Assembly: GCA_030830005.1 (NCBI GenBank) | Contig: JAURNV010000016.1 | Span: 21,539 to 85,538 of the forward strand | DNA from: Flavobacteriaceae bacterium | Lineage (GTDB): Bacteria > Bacteroidota > Bacteroidia > Flavobacteriales > Flavobacteriaceae | Length of the DNA stretch: 64,000 nucleotides | Direction of reading: 5' to 3' | Shown: positions 9,761 through 19,812 of the stretch, piece by piece | Numbering within the stretch: the first letter of the stretch is position 1 | How the letters are laid out: every line of letters starts with the position of its first letter | Position numbers and translations under genes: made by a program | The notes under the pieces: generated by a model | Told to the model about the DNA's origin: nothing | The model's input: only the letters and a program-made list of their open reading frames with translations | Databases searched by the model: none

Positions 9761-10311
9761 TAGGTACTAGAGTAGCATTGCGATACGCTAAAGCAGGGGT
9801 TCAAAAGGCCATTGAAGATGGAGCACTTGAAGGCTTAGCTACCGACATGGAGCTGGTGTATGATACCGTACAATCCAACCGTGATCTAGAGGGGGTATTG
9901 CAAAGTCCTATAATAAGTACCGCATTAAAGCACAATGTGTTACAGGCAGTTTTTGCTCAATGTAGTAATGCCGGGAAAGACCTTTTGCGTCTTGTGGCTG
10001 AAAACAATCGTGCCAACCACTTAGATGGGATTGCGCTAAAAGTAAAAGAATTGTATCAGGAGCACTTAGGGCTCGTTGAAGCAATTGCCACTACCGCTGT
10101 GCCTATTACCCCTGAATTAGAAAAAGAAATTTTAAAGAAAGTTGCTACACTTACTCATAAAAAGGTGACTCTTATTAACAAAGTTGACCCAACCATAATC
10201 GGTGGGTTTATCTTAAGACTTGATGACATAGAGCTAAACGGTAGTGTGGCACATCAACTTAATTCATTAAAACAAAACTTACGTTCAAAAGCAATATCAT
10301 GGCAGAAGTAA
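9757..10311 (+). CDS. atpH: F0F1 ATP synthase subunit delta
   Basis: ALRYAKA...; C-terminal [34 protein letters not shown]. Confidence 0.94.
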   Translation: MIGTRVALRYAKAGVQKAIEDGALEGLATDMELVYDTVQSNRDLEGVLQSPIISTALKHNVLQAVFAQCSNAGKDLLRLVAENNRANHLDGIALKVKELYQEHLGLVEAIATTAVPITPELEKEILKKVATLTHKKVTLINKVDPTIIGGFILRLDDIELNGSVAHQLNSLKQNLRSKAISWQK

Positions 10312-11876
10312 AAGCTGCGGAAGTATCCGCGATATTAAAACAACAATTAACGGGATTTGACAGCAGTGTCACTTTAGACGAAGTGGGTTCAGTACTCCAA
10401 GTCGGTGACGGTATTGCGCGAGTTTATGGCCTTTCTAACGTTCAATACGGCGAGTTGGTTACTTTCAACTCTGGATTAGAAGGGATCGTACTAAACCTTG
10501 AAGAAGACAATGTTGGGGTAGTACTTTTAGGTCCATCTAAAGGAATTAAAGAAGGAGATACCGTAAAGCGCACCCAGCGTATTGCGTCTATTAACGTGGG
10601 CGAAGGAGTTGTTGGGCGTGTGGTAAACACCTTAGGACAACCCATTGATGGCAAAGGGCCTATCGCGGGTGAAACCATTGAAATGCCTCTCGAGCGCAAA
10701 GCTCCTGGAGTAATTTTTCGTCAGCCTGTAAACGAACCCCTACAAACAGGAATTAAGTCTATTGACGCAATGATTCCCGTTGGTCGCGGACAACGTGAGC
10801 TGGTTATTGGCGATCGTCAAACTGGTAAGACTACTGTGTGTATTGACACTATCCTAAACCAAAAAGAATTTTATGATGCTGGCAAACCTGTATACTGTAT
10901 TTACGTTGCAATAGGTCAAAAAGCATCAACTGTAGCTGCAATTGCCAACACATTACGAGAAAAAGGCGCTATGGCATATACTACTGTTGTAGCTGCTAAC
11001 GCTTCTGATCCTGCGCCAATGCAAGTGTATGCCCCTTTTGCAGGTGCTGCAATTGGTGAGTATTTCCGTGATACTGGTCGTCCTGCGTTAATCATATATG
11101 ATGATTTGTCTAAACAAGCAGTAGCCTATCGTGAGGTGTCGTTATTACTTCGTCGTCCACCAGGACGTGAGGCTTACCCAGGTGACGTATTCTATTTGCA
11201 CTCGCGTTTATTAGAGCGTGCAGCAAAAGTTATTGCAGATGACACTATCGCCAAGCAAATGAACGATTTGCCTGAAGGGCTTAAATCAAAAGTAAAAGGA
11301 GGAGGTTCGTTAACGGCATTGCCAATTATTGAAACACAAGCCGGAGACGTATCAGCTTATATTCCAACAAATGTAATTTCCATTACAGACGGACAAATTT
11401 TCTTGGAGTCTGATTTGTTTAACTCAGGTGTTCGTCCCGCAATTAACGTAGGTATTTCGGTGTCTCGTGTGGGTGGCTCGGCACAGATTAAATCCATGAA
11501 AAAAGTAGCCGGGACTCTTAAATTAGACCAAGCGCAATTCCGTGAATTGGAAGCCTTTGCTAAGTTTGGTTCTGATTTGGATGCGGCTACCTTAAATGTG
11601 ATTGAAAAAGGTAGACGCAACGTAGAAATATTAAAACAAGCACAAAATGATCCATTTGCTGTAGAAGATCAAATTGCTATTATTTTCGCTGGTTCTAAAA
11701 ACTTGTTACGCCAAGTCCCAGTAGATAAAATAAAGGCCTTTGAACAAAGCTATTTGGAGTTGCTTAACGCCAAACATCGTGATGTCCTAGACGCCTTAAA
11801 AGAAGGGAAGCTTACAGACGAAGTTACCGAAACGCTAACTAAAGTAGCAACTGACCTAGCCGCTCAATACGCATAA
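10299..11876 (+). CDS. atpA: F0F1 ATP synthase subunit alpha
   Basis: [19 protein letters not shown]-loop; [48 protein letters not shown]. Confidence 0.98.
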   Translation: MAEVKAAEVSAILKQQLTGFDSSVTLDEVGSVLQVGDGIARVYGLSNVQYGELVTFNSGLEGIVLNLEEDNVGVVLLGPSKGIKEGDTVKRTQRIASINVGEGVVGRVVNTLGQPIDGKGPIAGETIEMPLERKAPGVIFRQPVNEPLQTGIKSIDAMIPVGRGQRELVIGDRQTGKTTVCIDTILNQKEFYDAGKPVYCIYVAIGQKASTVAAIANTLREKGAMAYTTVVAANASDPAPMQVYAPFAGAAIGEYFRDTGRPALIIYDDLSKQAVAYREVSLLLRRPPGREAYPGDVFYLHSRLLERAAKVIADDTIAKQMNDLPEGLKSKVKGGGSLTALPIIETQAGDVSAYIPTNVISITDGQIFLESDLFNSGVRPAINVGISVSRVGGSAQIKSMKKVAGTLKLDQAQFRELEAFAKFGSDLDAATLNVIEKGRRNVEILKQAQNDPFAVEDQIAIIFAGSKNLLRQVPVDKIKAFEQSYLELLNAKHRDVLDALKEGKLTDEVTETLTKVATDLAAQYA

Positions 11877-11879
11877 CCC

Positions 11880-12734
11880 ATGGCAAATCTTAAGGAAATA
11901 CGCAATCGGATTAGCTCTGTATCATCAACGATGCAGATTACCAGCGCCATGAAAATGGTGTCGGCAGCAAAACTGAAAAAAGCGCAAGACGCAATTACCG
12001 CGATGCGCCCCTATGCTGCCAAGCTAACCGAGCTTTTGCAAAACCTTAGTAGTACCGTGCAAGACAACGATGCAAGTCCCTATACAAAACCCCGTGCCGT
12101 TAAGCGTGTGGTCTATGTAGCAATTACCTCCAACCGAGGGCTATGTGGTGGGTTTAATTCAAATATTATTAAAGAAGTCAAAGCCAAAGCCCTCAGCAAT
12201 AGTGTTGAAACGGCGGTGTTTACCATTGGTAAAAAGGGAAATGATATTCTTCGTAAAGAATTTGATGTAATTGGACACAACACCGATGTTTTTGATGACC
12301 TCAGTTTTTCTAATGCTGCCGACTTAGCAAAAGAACTTATGGACGGTTTTGTTACCGAAAAATTTGACGAAGTATATTTGATTTACAACCAATTTAAAAA
12401 TGCCGCTACTCAATTGGTTACTGTTGAACCTTTCCTGCCACTAGTCCCCGAAGTATCTTCAACGCAAACCGAAACCGACTATATTTACGAACCAAATAAG
12501 GCTAAAATATTTACCACATTACTGCCAAAAGCACTCAAAATGCAGTTGTTCAAAGCCTTACGCGATTCGTTTGCTAGTGAGCACGGTGCACGTATGACCG
12601 CCATGCATAAAGCTACTGATAACGCTACCGACCTTCGTGATCAGTTAAAACTAACGTACAACAAAGCTCGTCAGGCGGCCATTACCAACGAGATTCTGGA
12701 AATTGTTGGGGGTGCCGAAGCACTGAAGGGATAA
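11880..12734 (+). CDS. atpG: F0F1 ATP synthase subunit gamma
   Basis: MANLKEIRNRISSVSSTMQITSAMKMVSAAKLKKAQ...TNEILEIVGGAEAL. Confidence 0.97.
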   Translation: MANLKEIRNRISSVSSTMQITSAMKMVSAAKLKKAQDAITAMRPYAAKLTELLQNLSSTVQDNDASPYTKPRAVKRVVYVAITSNRGLCGGFNSNIIKEVKAKALSNSVETAVFTIGKKGNDILRKEFDVIGHNTDVFDDLSFSNAADLAKELMDGFVTEKFDEVYLIYNQFKNAATQLVTVEPFLPLVPEVSSTQTETDYIYEPNKAKIFTTLLPKALKMQLFKALRDSFASEHGARMTAMHKATDNATDLRDQLKLTYNKARQAAITNEILEIVGGAEALKG

Positions 12735-12756
12735 TATACACGGCATCTTTTTTTAT

Positions 12757-13050
12757 ATGTATCGGTTGAAAGCTAAAGCCATTATTATTGTTTTTGGAAG
12801 TGTCCTGTTTATTTTAGGTCTAATTGCCCTAGCTACGTTGTTGTCGGATGAAGTGCGCTGGGGACCAGAGGATTTTTTAATGGCTGGTGTAATGCTTTTT
12901 GGTTTAGGAATACTATCAGCTATTACAACGAAATATATTTCAAAAAAAAGGACCCAAATTATTGTCATAGTTTTGGGTGTTTTGATGGTTTTGTTGCTTT
13001 GGGTTGAGCTTGCCGTTGGGATTTTTGGATCACCCTTTGCAGGGAATTAA
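12757..13050 (+). CDS. Small hypothetical membrane protein (3 predicted TM segments)
   Basis: 97 aa ORF with ATG, between atpG and the SIMPL gene, hydrophobic segments. Confidence 0.55.
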   Translation: MYRLKAKAIIIVFGSVLFILGLIALATLLSDEVRWGPEDFLMAGVMLFGLGILSAITTKYISKKRTQIIVIVLGVLMVLLLWVELAVGIFGSPFAGN

Positions 13051-13095
13051 CTACTTTGGTGTTGTTTTTGATAGCGTTATTCCAAATCTTATATC

Positions 13096-13791
13096 ATGAA
13101 GCTCCTTTTCATTACCCTATTTGCGATTCCCTTTTTGTGGGCGCAACCACAAAATGAAAATCATATTCCTTATATCGAAACAAGTGCCGAGGCTGACTCG
13201 CTCGTTGTGCCTGATGAAATTTATCTCAGCATAGAGCTCCGCGAATCAGACGAGCGAAAAAACGTAAGCGTTGAGCAACTTGAAAAACGCTTGTTAGAAA
13301 CCCTTCTAGAGTTAAAAATTGATATTGAAAAACAGCTCAAACTCGCCGATTTATCAAGTAATATTAAAAACTATTTTCTGCGTCGGAAAGACATCAAAAA
13401 AAGTAAACGCTTCGAACTAAAAGTTTTCGACGCCTCCACGGCCGGTCTTGTATTGGCTGCTCTTGAAGAAAATGGTGTTTCAAATGTTCGCCTTGCAAAA
13501 ACAGATTACAGTAAACTGGAAGAGCTAAAACTACAGCTTTTGGGTGAAGCCGTAATCAAGGCTAAAGCTCAGGCAAACGCTATGGCTGAACCCCTTGGGC
13601 AAAAAGTTGAAAAAGCCCTGTTCATCTCAGATAACATACACTCAGGGTTTGTAGGCTATCGACAAAATACATTGGAAGAAGTCGTAATTGCCTACGAAAT
13701 GAATATGAAAGAGGTTGCTGTGCCCGAAATTCAATTTAAACCACAAAAAATACAGGTTAATGTAAAGGTGCGCTTTAGATTAAACAACTAA
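13096..13791 (+). CDS. SIMPL (DUF541) domain-containing periplasmic protein
   Basis: Signal peptide, IETSAEADSLVVPDEIYLSIELRES, C-terminal KIQVNVKVRFRL. Confidence 0.8.
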   Translation: MKLLFITLFAIPFLWAQPQNENHIPYIETSAEADSLVVPDEIYLSIELRESDERKNVSVEQLEKRLLETLLELKIDIEKQLKLADLSSNIKNYFLRRKDIKKSKRFELKVFDASTAGLVLAALEENGVSNVRLAKTDYSKLEELKLQLLGEAVIKAKAQANAMAEPLGQKVEKALFISDNIHSGFVGYRQNTLEEVVIAYEMNMKEVAVPEIQFKPQKIQVNVKVRFRLNN

Positions 13792-13811
13792 ATGCGTATC
13801 CCTGTATTGTA

Positions 13812-13834
13812 AAAAGCTCCATTGAGGGGCTTTT
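13812..13834 (+). terminator. Candidate intrinsic terminator after the SIMPL gene
   Basis: AAAAGCTCC-ATTGA-GGGGCTTTT hairpin followed by a T-rich stretch (CGTATTTTTG). Confidence 0.55.
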
Positions 13835-13849
13835 CGTATTTTTGTAACT

Positions 13850-14284
13850 ATGAACATTCGTATTGTAAACCTCTCCCCATATGCCTTGCCAGAATATGAA
13901 ACTTTAGCTTCGGCGGGAATGGATCTCCGCGCACATACCGAGACTCCTATCACCCTTCAACCACTAGAGCGAGGGCTTATCAAAACTGGCTTGTTTATGG
14001 AATTACCTATAGGTGTAGAAGCACAAGTACGCCCGCGTAGCGGATTGGCTCTTAAAAAAGGGATTACCGTGCTTAATACTCCCGGTACCATAGATGCAGA
14101 CTATCGCGGCGAAATTGGCGTTATCCTAATAAATTTGTCTCATGAACCTTTTACTATTGCTGGTGGTGATAGGATTGCACAATTGGTTATTGCCAAACAC
14201 GAACGCGCTCAGTGGGAAGAAGTAAAATCATTATCTGAAACCGCACGTGGTGCAGGGGGTTTTGGTAGTACTGGAATTGAATAA
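13850..14284 (+). CDS. dut: dUTP diphosphatase
   Basis: [47 protein letters not shown] motifs. Confidence 0.97.
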   Translation: MNIRIVNLSPYALPEYETLASAGMDLRAHTETPITLQPLERGLIKTGLFMELPIGVEAQVRPRSGLALKKGITVLNTPGTIDADYRGEIGVILINLSHEPFTIAGGDRIAQLVIAKHERAQWEEVKSLSETARGAGGFGSTGIE

Positions 14285-14287
14285 AAA

Positions 14288-15301
14288 ATGAAGATAATTG
14301 TTCCTATGGCGGGACGTGGATCACGCCTTCGCCCACATACGTTAAGTGTCCCTAAACCATTGGTTCCTGTAGCAGGGGCACCCATTGTTCACCAATTGGT
14401 GAGTGACATCGCTCGGGTGCTACCTGAGCCCGTTACCGAAATTGCCTATGTATTGGGTGACCCCGCTTATTTTGGCGATGAGGTCGTAGCATCACTTACC
14501 GAGCTTTCCAAAAGTTTGGGTGCCAAAACAAGTATTTATCGGCAAAATAGCCCTTTAGGAACTGGACATGCTGTAATGTGTGCCGCACCTTCGCTTTACG
14601 GACCTGCCGTTATTGCTTATGCAGACACCCTAATCCGTACCGATTTAGTATTAGACCCCAAAGCCGATAGCGTGATTTGGGTAAACAAAGTGACAAATCC
14701 CGAACAATTTGGAGTCGTTCAATTAGATAAAAGTGGTGCCATTAGTGCCTTGGTGGAAAAGCCAAAAGAGTTTGTTTCAGATTTAGCAGTCATTGGGGTA
14801 TATTATTTTAAAGAAATTGGCGACTTAAAAACCGCTTTGCAAAGCGTTCTGGACGATAACCTTACTCACGGAGGCGAATACCAAATTAACGATGGTATAT
14901 TACGCATGATGAAAGAAGGAAAGCGCTTTGTGCCTGGCGAAGTAGCTGCATGGATGGACTGTGGAAATCCAAAAGTAATACTTGAAACAAACACACAAAT
15001 GTTGGATTTTCTTACTAGTGAAGGAAAACAACTTGTTGGAACTGTTACTCTTGAAAATAGCAGCATTATTCCCCCTTGCCATATTGCAGATGGTGTTACC
15101 CTGATCAATAGCACTGTAGGGCCTCACGTTTCTATAGGTGAAGGAACGATTATCGTTAACAGCACCATTGAAAAAAGCATAATTCAAACGAACAGCAGCC
15201 TTAAAAATGCATCGCTAAAGAATTCGATAATTGGTAACCATGTGCGTTTTAATGGCGAATACAGTAGGGTAAGTATTGGAGATTATTCTGAACTAGAATA
15301 A
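14288..15301 (+). CDS. Sugar nucleotidyltransferase (glucose-1-phosphate thymidylyl/uridylyltransferase-like)
   Basis: IVPMAGRGSRLRPHTLSVPKPLVPVAGAPIV N-terminus; left-handed-helix repeats at C-terminus. Confidence 0.88.
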   Translation: MKIIVPMAGRGSRLRPHTLSVPKPLVPVAGAPIVHQLVSDIARVLPEPVTEIAYVLGDPAYFGDEVVASLTELSKSLGAKTSIYRQNSPLGTGHAVMCAAPSLYGPAVIAYADTLIRTDLVLDPKADSVIWVNKVTNPEQFGVVQLDKSGAISALVEKPKEFVSDLAVIGVYYFKEIGDLKTALQSVLDDNLTHGGEYQINDGILRMMKEGKRFVPGEVAAWMDCGNPKVILETNTQMLDFLTSEGKQLVGTVTLENSSIIPPCHIADGVTLINSTVGPHVSIGEGTIIVNSTIEKSIIQTNSSLKNASLKNSIIGNHVRFNGEYSRVSIGDYSELE

Positions 15302-15302
15302 A

Positions 15303-16061
15303 ATGAAAAAAATAGGTGTCCTTTTTGTTGGGTTGCTTTTGGTATCGAGCTGTAAATCGCTCACAAAAGCTACACCTGCTGCACGCACCGATACTTCACT
15401 ACGCCCAAAAGTAATACAACAACAGATTAGCAAAAATTTCCTTTCGTTTGAAACGCTTCAGTGGCGTGGGCATGCAACCTTAGACCGTGGAGGAAAGCGT
15501 CAAAAAATTAGCCTAAACACCCGTATAAAACAAAATGAAGGAATTTGGCTAAACGGAAGTATGGTGGTGCCTTTAGCCCGAGTGCTCATTACCCCCAAAG
15601 AATTACAGTTTTATGAGAAAATTAACCGTCAGTATATAAAAATAGACTACAAAAGGCTGGAGAACATTTTAGGGTTTTCGGCAGACTACCTTGTCCTTGA
15701 ACATATTTTAACATCAAAACCCGTAGAAGCACGCGCATTAAAACGGTCAAAGCTATCGTTTACAGATAGCACCTATGTGTTTAGCTACACCCGAAAAGAA
15801 ACATCGATACAGTATATATATGATGGAGCGTTTAGGTTGATGGAACAGCGTTTGAAAAATGCAGAGGCTACAATTGGTGTGGTTTATAAGGATTATAAAA
15901 AAATACGTGGGCAATGGATTCCTGAAACAATTTATGCATCGCTCTTTGAGGAAAAAGGAACGACAACCGTACTTCTTAATGCTAAGCAAATACAACTTAA
16001 CGAAGCACTTAAAATGCCCTTTAATATTCCGAAAAACTACACTCCTATTTTAGTTCAATGA
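15303..16061 (+). CDS. DUF4292-like lipoprotein
   Basis: Lipobox LLVSSCKS; conserved position between the nucleotidyltransferase and an EnvC-like gene. Confidence 0.72.
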   Translation: MKKIGVLFVGLLLVSSCKSLTKATPAARTDTSLRPKVIQQQISKNFLSFETLQWRGHATLDRGGKRQKISLNTRIKQNEGIWLNGSMVVPLARVLITPKELQFYEKINRQYIKIDYKRLENILGFSADYLVLEHILTSKPVEARALKRSKLSFTDSTYVFSYTRKETSIQYIYDGAFRLMEQRLKNAEATIGVVYKDYKKIRGQWIPETIYASLFEEKGTTTVLLNAKQIQLNEALKMPFNIPKNYTPILVQ

Positions 16062-17257
16062 GAAAATGGCTTTGGATTTTAATGCTTGTTCCCATTTTGA
16101 GTTTTGCTCAAGATAAAAAGGCTGCGCTTGAAGCTCAAAAAAAACGCCTACAGGATGAAATTGTTCAAATCAATGTGTTAATAAAATCGAGTGTAGAAAA
16201 ACGTGCCGACGTCCTCACCAAAGTAGAAACGGTACAGCTAAAAATGGATCGTCAAGACGCATTAATTCGGCTTACCAATCGTCAAATAAATAGATTAAAT
16301 CAAGAAATAACCCTTAACCTGCGTAACATAGAGCAACTCCGAACCGAATTGGAGCAACTAAAAAAAGATTATGCCGACATGGTTATCGCTGCACGAAAAA
16401 ATCAATCTATTCAAAACCGATTGATGTTTTTGTTGTCTTCTGAGAATTTTTGGCAAGCCTATAAGCGCATGACATATATGAAACAATACGCTGCTTACCG
16501 AAAGCAACAAGGCGAACAAATTGCTACTAAGACCCAAACGCTTCAACAGTATACCAACGATATGATTGCGCAACGCAAAGATAAAGAGCGCCTAATTCTT
16601 GAAAACAGAGAAGCTCAAAAATCCTTGGATGCCATACGGGTACAACAAAGCAGTCTTGTACAGCAGCTTAAAAAACGTGAAAAAAACTACACTGCCCAAA
16701 TCAAGAAAAAACAACAACAGCAAGAAGCTCTGGACCGAGAAATAAATCGGCTGATTCGCGAAGCTATTGCTGCTTCTAATAAAAAAGCCGGTAGTAAATC
16801 CACAAATTTTGTTCTGACCCCAGAAGCCAAAGCCCTTGCGGCAAGTTTTGCTTCCAACAAGGGTAGGTTGCCTTGGCCGGTTGAAAAAGGAATTGTTACA
16901 CAAAGGTTTGGTACCCAACCACATCCTGTGGTCCGTACCACAACGATTAAAAGCAATGGCGTAACATTATCTGTTCCAAAGAACACAGAGGCTAGGAGCG
17001 TTTTTGAAGGGAAAGTGCTAAATATTGTGCAATTTAAAGGGAGTAACCCTATTGTGCTCATTCAACACGGAAACTATATTACGAGCTATAAAAACCTCAG
17101 TCGTGTATATGTCAAAAAAGGTGATGCCGTAGCAGCAAAACAGGCTATTGGGCAAATTTTTACCAATACAGACACTGGGAAAACAGCTTTACAGTTTAGC
17201 CTATTCCAAAATACTACTCCTCAAAATCCTGCGCTTTGGCTATATCAGATGAATTAA
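16058..17257 (+). CDS. Murein hydrolase activator EnvC-like / M23 peptidase
   Basis: Signal peptide, long coiled coil, degenerate C-terminal M23/LytM domain (GRLPWPVEKGIVTQRFGTQPHPVV). Confidence 0.88.
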   Translation: MRKWLWILMLVPILSFAQDKKAALEAQKKRLQDEIVQINVLIKSSVEKRADVLTKVETVQLKMDRQDALIRLTNRQINRLNQEITLNLRNIEQLRTELEQLKKDYADMVIAARKNQSIQNRLMFLLSSENFWQAYKRMTYMKQYAAYRKQQGEQIATKTQTLQQYTNDMIAQRKDKERLILENREAQKSLDAIRVQQSSLVQQLKKREKNYTAQIKKKQQQQEALDREINRLIREAIAASNKKAGSKSTNFVLTPEAKALAASFASNKGRLPWPVEKGIVTQRFGTQPHPVVRTTTIKSNGVTLSVPKNTEARSVFEGKVLNIVQFKGSNPIVLIQHGNYITSYKNLSRVYVKKGDAVAAKQAIGQIFTNTDTGKTALQFSLFQNTTPQNPALWLYQMN

Positions 17258-17259
17258 TT

Positions 17260-18081
17260 CTACCGCTTTAATACTTTTTTACGTATCGCCGTTTCTTTAT
17301 GAGATATTTCGAGGATGTAAACCCCTTCCGTCAAGGCTGAAACGTCTAAACTTTTAAAAATCTCTTGGCGCATAACGCGTTGACCTGTAATACTATATAT
17401 ACTAACCCAAGCTTTACCGTCAAGGCCCTTAAAATAGAGCATATTGGCAGTTGGATTCGGGTAAATTTTGAGTGACTTAGAAAGGGCTTCTTCAATGCTC
17501 AACACCAAATTGTTGTCATTTGGCGTAGCTGTTCCGGCCTTAAAACTTCCATCTGCTTGGCGCTGTAGGGAGTGATTTTGGCTGTCGTTGGCTTCGTCTT
17601 CATTGTATTGCGTGGTTTCTCCAAGACCTGTGAGCAATCCCGTATCATCTACATCATTATTCCCATAAACGATTGCATCAACCAAATTTGTTTTGGTTAC
17701 AGCAGTATCGTTTGGAAAATCGGATTTGTTCGCTTGATAAAGGGCAATAGCATCGGCTCCGTTTTGAAGAAAGGAGTCTGGTGAGGCAGGAAAATTTAAG
17801 GAAACTCCCGTTACGCCAGTATCTCCAATAATAAAATACCCACTGCTGTTGGTGCTATAGCCATCCAAATCGTAGGAAGCATAGCTGGCATCGTCTACTC
17901 CATTAAACAAGACGAGCACATAGCCATCAAGATTAAAATTGGGAGAAGGGGAATATAACTCAACGAATTCCGCAGTATCTGCTCCAGGACTATTGGAATT
18001 AACCTCGTTTATTACAAGCGATTGAGAAAATACATATAGTGATGGGAAAATCACCATAAAGAACTGTAGGTATTTTTTCAT
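17260..18081 (-). CDS. Lamin-tail-domain protein with T9SS type A sorting domain
   Basis: LVINEVNSNSPGADTAEFVELYSPS (LTD) and C-terminal KIYPNPTANMLYF...GVYILEISHKETAIRKKVLKR (CTD). Confidence 0.85.
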   Translation of the reverse strand: MKKYLQFFMVIFPSLYVFSQSLVINEVNSNSPGADTAEFVELYSPSPNFNLDGYVLVLFNGVDDASYASYDLDGYSTNSSGYFIIGDTGVTGVSLNFPASPDSFLQNGADAIALYQANKSDFPNDTAVTKTNLVDAIVYGNNDVDDTGLLTGLGETTQYNEDEANDSQNHSLQRQADGSFKAGTATPNDNNLVLSIEEALSKSLKIYPNPTANMLYFKGLDGKAWVSIYSITGQRVMRQEIFKSLDVSALTEGVYILEISHKETAIRKKVLKR

Positions 18082-18155
18082 GACTAAAATTTGGAACTAT
18101 AAAATTATAAAAAAACTTAATAATTGGAACCAAGAAGCTAAATGCTTTTGAAACT

Positions 18156-18734
18156 TTAGCGAAGTTTTGCTATGTATTTTCCTACCATATCAAATTCAAC
18201 ATTAACCAAGTCGCCTAACTGAAGTTGATGAAAAACCGTATGATTATACGTGTAGGGGATTATAGCAACACCAAAGCTATGGTCCTCAGATCCTACAACT
18301 GTAAGGCTAGTGCCGTTTACGCAAATAGAACCTTTTTCTATGGTCATGTTTTTAGAGGACTCACTGTACGCAAAACGAAAAAGCCAACTGCCGTTTTGGT
18401 CTTCGATATGCGTACATGTAGCTACTTCGTCAACGTGCCCTTGAACAAGGTGTCCGTCGAGCCTATCACCCAACTGCATCGCACGTTCTAAGTTTATTTT
18501 ATCTCCAACAGCCCATTGACTCAAGGCGGTTTTATCTAGGGTTTCCTTAATGGCAGTTACAGTGTATTTCTCGCCATCAATTGCCACTACCGTAAGGCAA
18601 ACACCATTGTGCGCTAGACTTTGGTCAATTTTTAATTCTCCCGTAATAGTACTTGAAAGGGTGTAATGCACATTGCTGCCTTCGCATGCTATGTGTTCGA
18701 TTATACCCATGGTCTCAATAATTCCTGTAAACAT
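18156..18734 (-). CDS. ribE: Riboflavin synthase alpha chain
   Basis: MFTGIIETMGII; LAHNGVCLTV; GSICVNGTSLTVV duplicated lumazine-binding domains; ATG 18734. Confidence 0.95.
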   Translation of the reverse strand: MFTGIIETMGIIEHIACEGSNVHYTLSSTITGELKIDQSLAHNGVCLTVVAIDGEKYTVTAIKETLDKTALSQWAVGDKINLERAMQLGDRLDGHLVQGHVDEVATCTHIEDQNGSWLFRFAYSESSKNMTIEKGSICVNGTSLTVVGSEDHSFGVAIIPYTYNHTVFHQLQLGDLVNVEFDMVGKYIAKLR

Positions 18735-18749
18735 AATTGGTGAATCCTG

Positions 18750-18757
18750 TACCTTTG
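18750..18757 (+). promoter_or_regulatory. Candidate -7 element for pdxA
   Basis: TACCTTTG (TAnnTTTG) about 20 nt upstream of the pdxA ATG. Confidence 0.45.
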
Positions 18758-18762
18758 TGCAG

Positions 18763-18770
18763 CAAAAATA
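18763..18770 (-). promoter_or_regulatory. Candidate -7 element for ribE
   Basis: Minus-strand TATTTTTG (plus-strand CAAAAATA), about 28 nt upstream of the ribE ATG. Confidence 0.35.
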
Positions 18771-18776
18771 CACAAA

Positions 18777-19769
18777 ATGTCTGCGTTGCCCATTATTGCA
18801 ATTTCTGTAGGTGACCCCAACGGCGTTGGGATGGAAGTGATTCTGAAAACCTTTAGTGATTCACGCCTTTTTGAGGCGTGTTCCCCTGTGGTTTATGCTA
18901 GCTTTGACTTTGTTGAAGCGCAACAGCAGCATTTTGGCACTAAAGTCCCCTTACATCCCATGGTTGGAAAGCCCGAAAGAGGTGTATTGAACATCGTGAC
19001 GATTTGGAAAAATTCCCCAAAAATTTACTTTGGAAAACAAACTAATGAAGCGGGTATTGCTGCCTATGATTCTTTACGAGAAGCTGCAGTTGCTGTGCGA
19101 GAAGGTAAAGCGAATATGTTAGTAACTGCTCCAATTAACAAAGCAGCTATTAAAAGTGACGCTTTCCCTTTTGCGGGGCATACACACTATTTGGCTTCTG
19201 TTTGGGGTGGCGAAGCGCTAATGATTTTAGCTCACCAAAATCTTCGCGTTGCATTACTCACTGACCATATTCCCCTTGACGAGGTGTCCAAACAAATAAC
19301 TTCAGAATTGGTTTCCAAAAAAATTCGTTTGCTTTCAAAAACGATGCAAGACGATTTTGGTTGTGTTTCCCCTAAAATTGCATTACTTGGGCTTAATCCA
19401 CATGCTGGAGATCATGGCGTAATAGGAACAGAAGATGACGCGATTTTAACTCCAACAATAAGAGCACTGGTAAATGAAGGCGTCCAGTTAGAAGGTCCCT
19501 TTGCGGCAGATGCTTTTTTTGGACAAAAAAATTACATCCATTATGATGTGGTATTATCATGTTACCATGATCAAGGCTTAGTAGGCTTTAAAACCTTAGC
19601 CTTTGGAAGTGGGGTAAACATTACCGCTGGGCTACCCTTTGTCAGAACTTCGCCAGACCATGGAACCGCTTTTGATATTGCGGGAAAAGGAATCGCAAAC
19701 CACATCTCATTTAAAGAAGCAGTAACCACAGCGAATACCATTTGGAATACGCGTCAAAAGAAGAATTAA
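18777..19769 (+). CDS. pdxA: 4-hydroxythreonine-4-phosphate dehydrogenase
   Basis: ISVGDPNGVGMEVILK; TAPINKAAI; YHDQGLVGFKTLAFGSGVNITAGLPFVRTSPDHGTAFDIAGKG. Confidence 0.97.
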   Translation: MSALPIIAISVGDPNGVGMEVILKTFSDSRLFEACSPVVYASFDFVEAQQQHFGTKVPLHPMVGKPERGVLNIVTIWKNSPKIYFGKQTNEAGIAAYDSLREAAVAVREGKANMLVTAPINKAAIKSDAFPFAGHTHYLASVWGGEALMILAHQNLRVALLTDHIPLDEVSKQITSELVSKKIRLLSKTMQDDFGCVSPKIALLGLNPHAGDHGVIGTEDDAILTPTIRALVNEGVQLEGPFAADAFFGQKNYIHYDVVLSCYHDQGLVGFKTLAFGSGVNITAGLPFVRTSPDHGTAFDIAGKGIANHISFKEAVTTANTIWNTRQKKN

Positions 19770-19812
19770 ATTTCAGGGTATCCCGCCAAATTTTATATAT
19801 TTGCCGACTGTA

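Noticed and set aside
8973-12734. Absence of atpD and atpC from the ATP synthase cluster
   Set aside because: In Bacteroidota the beta and epsilon genes are commonly encoded elsewhere, so this is not evidence of gene loss.
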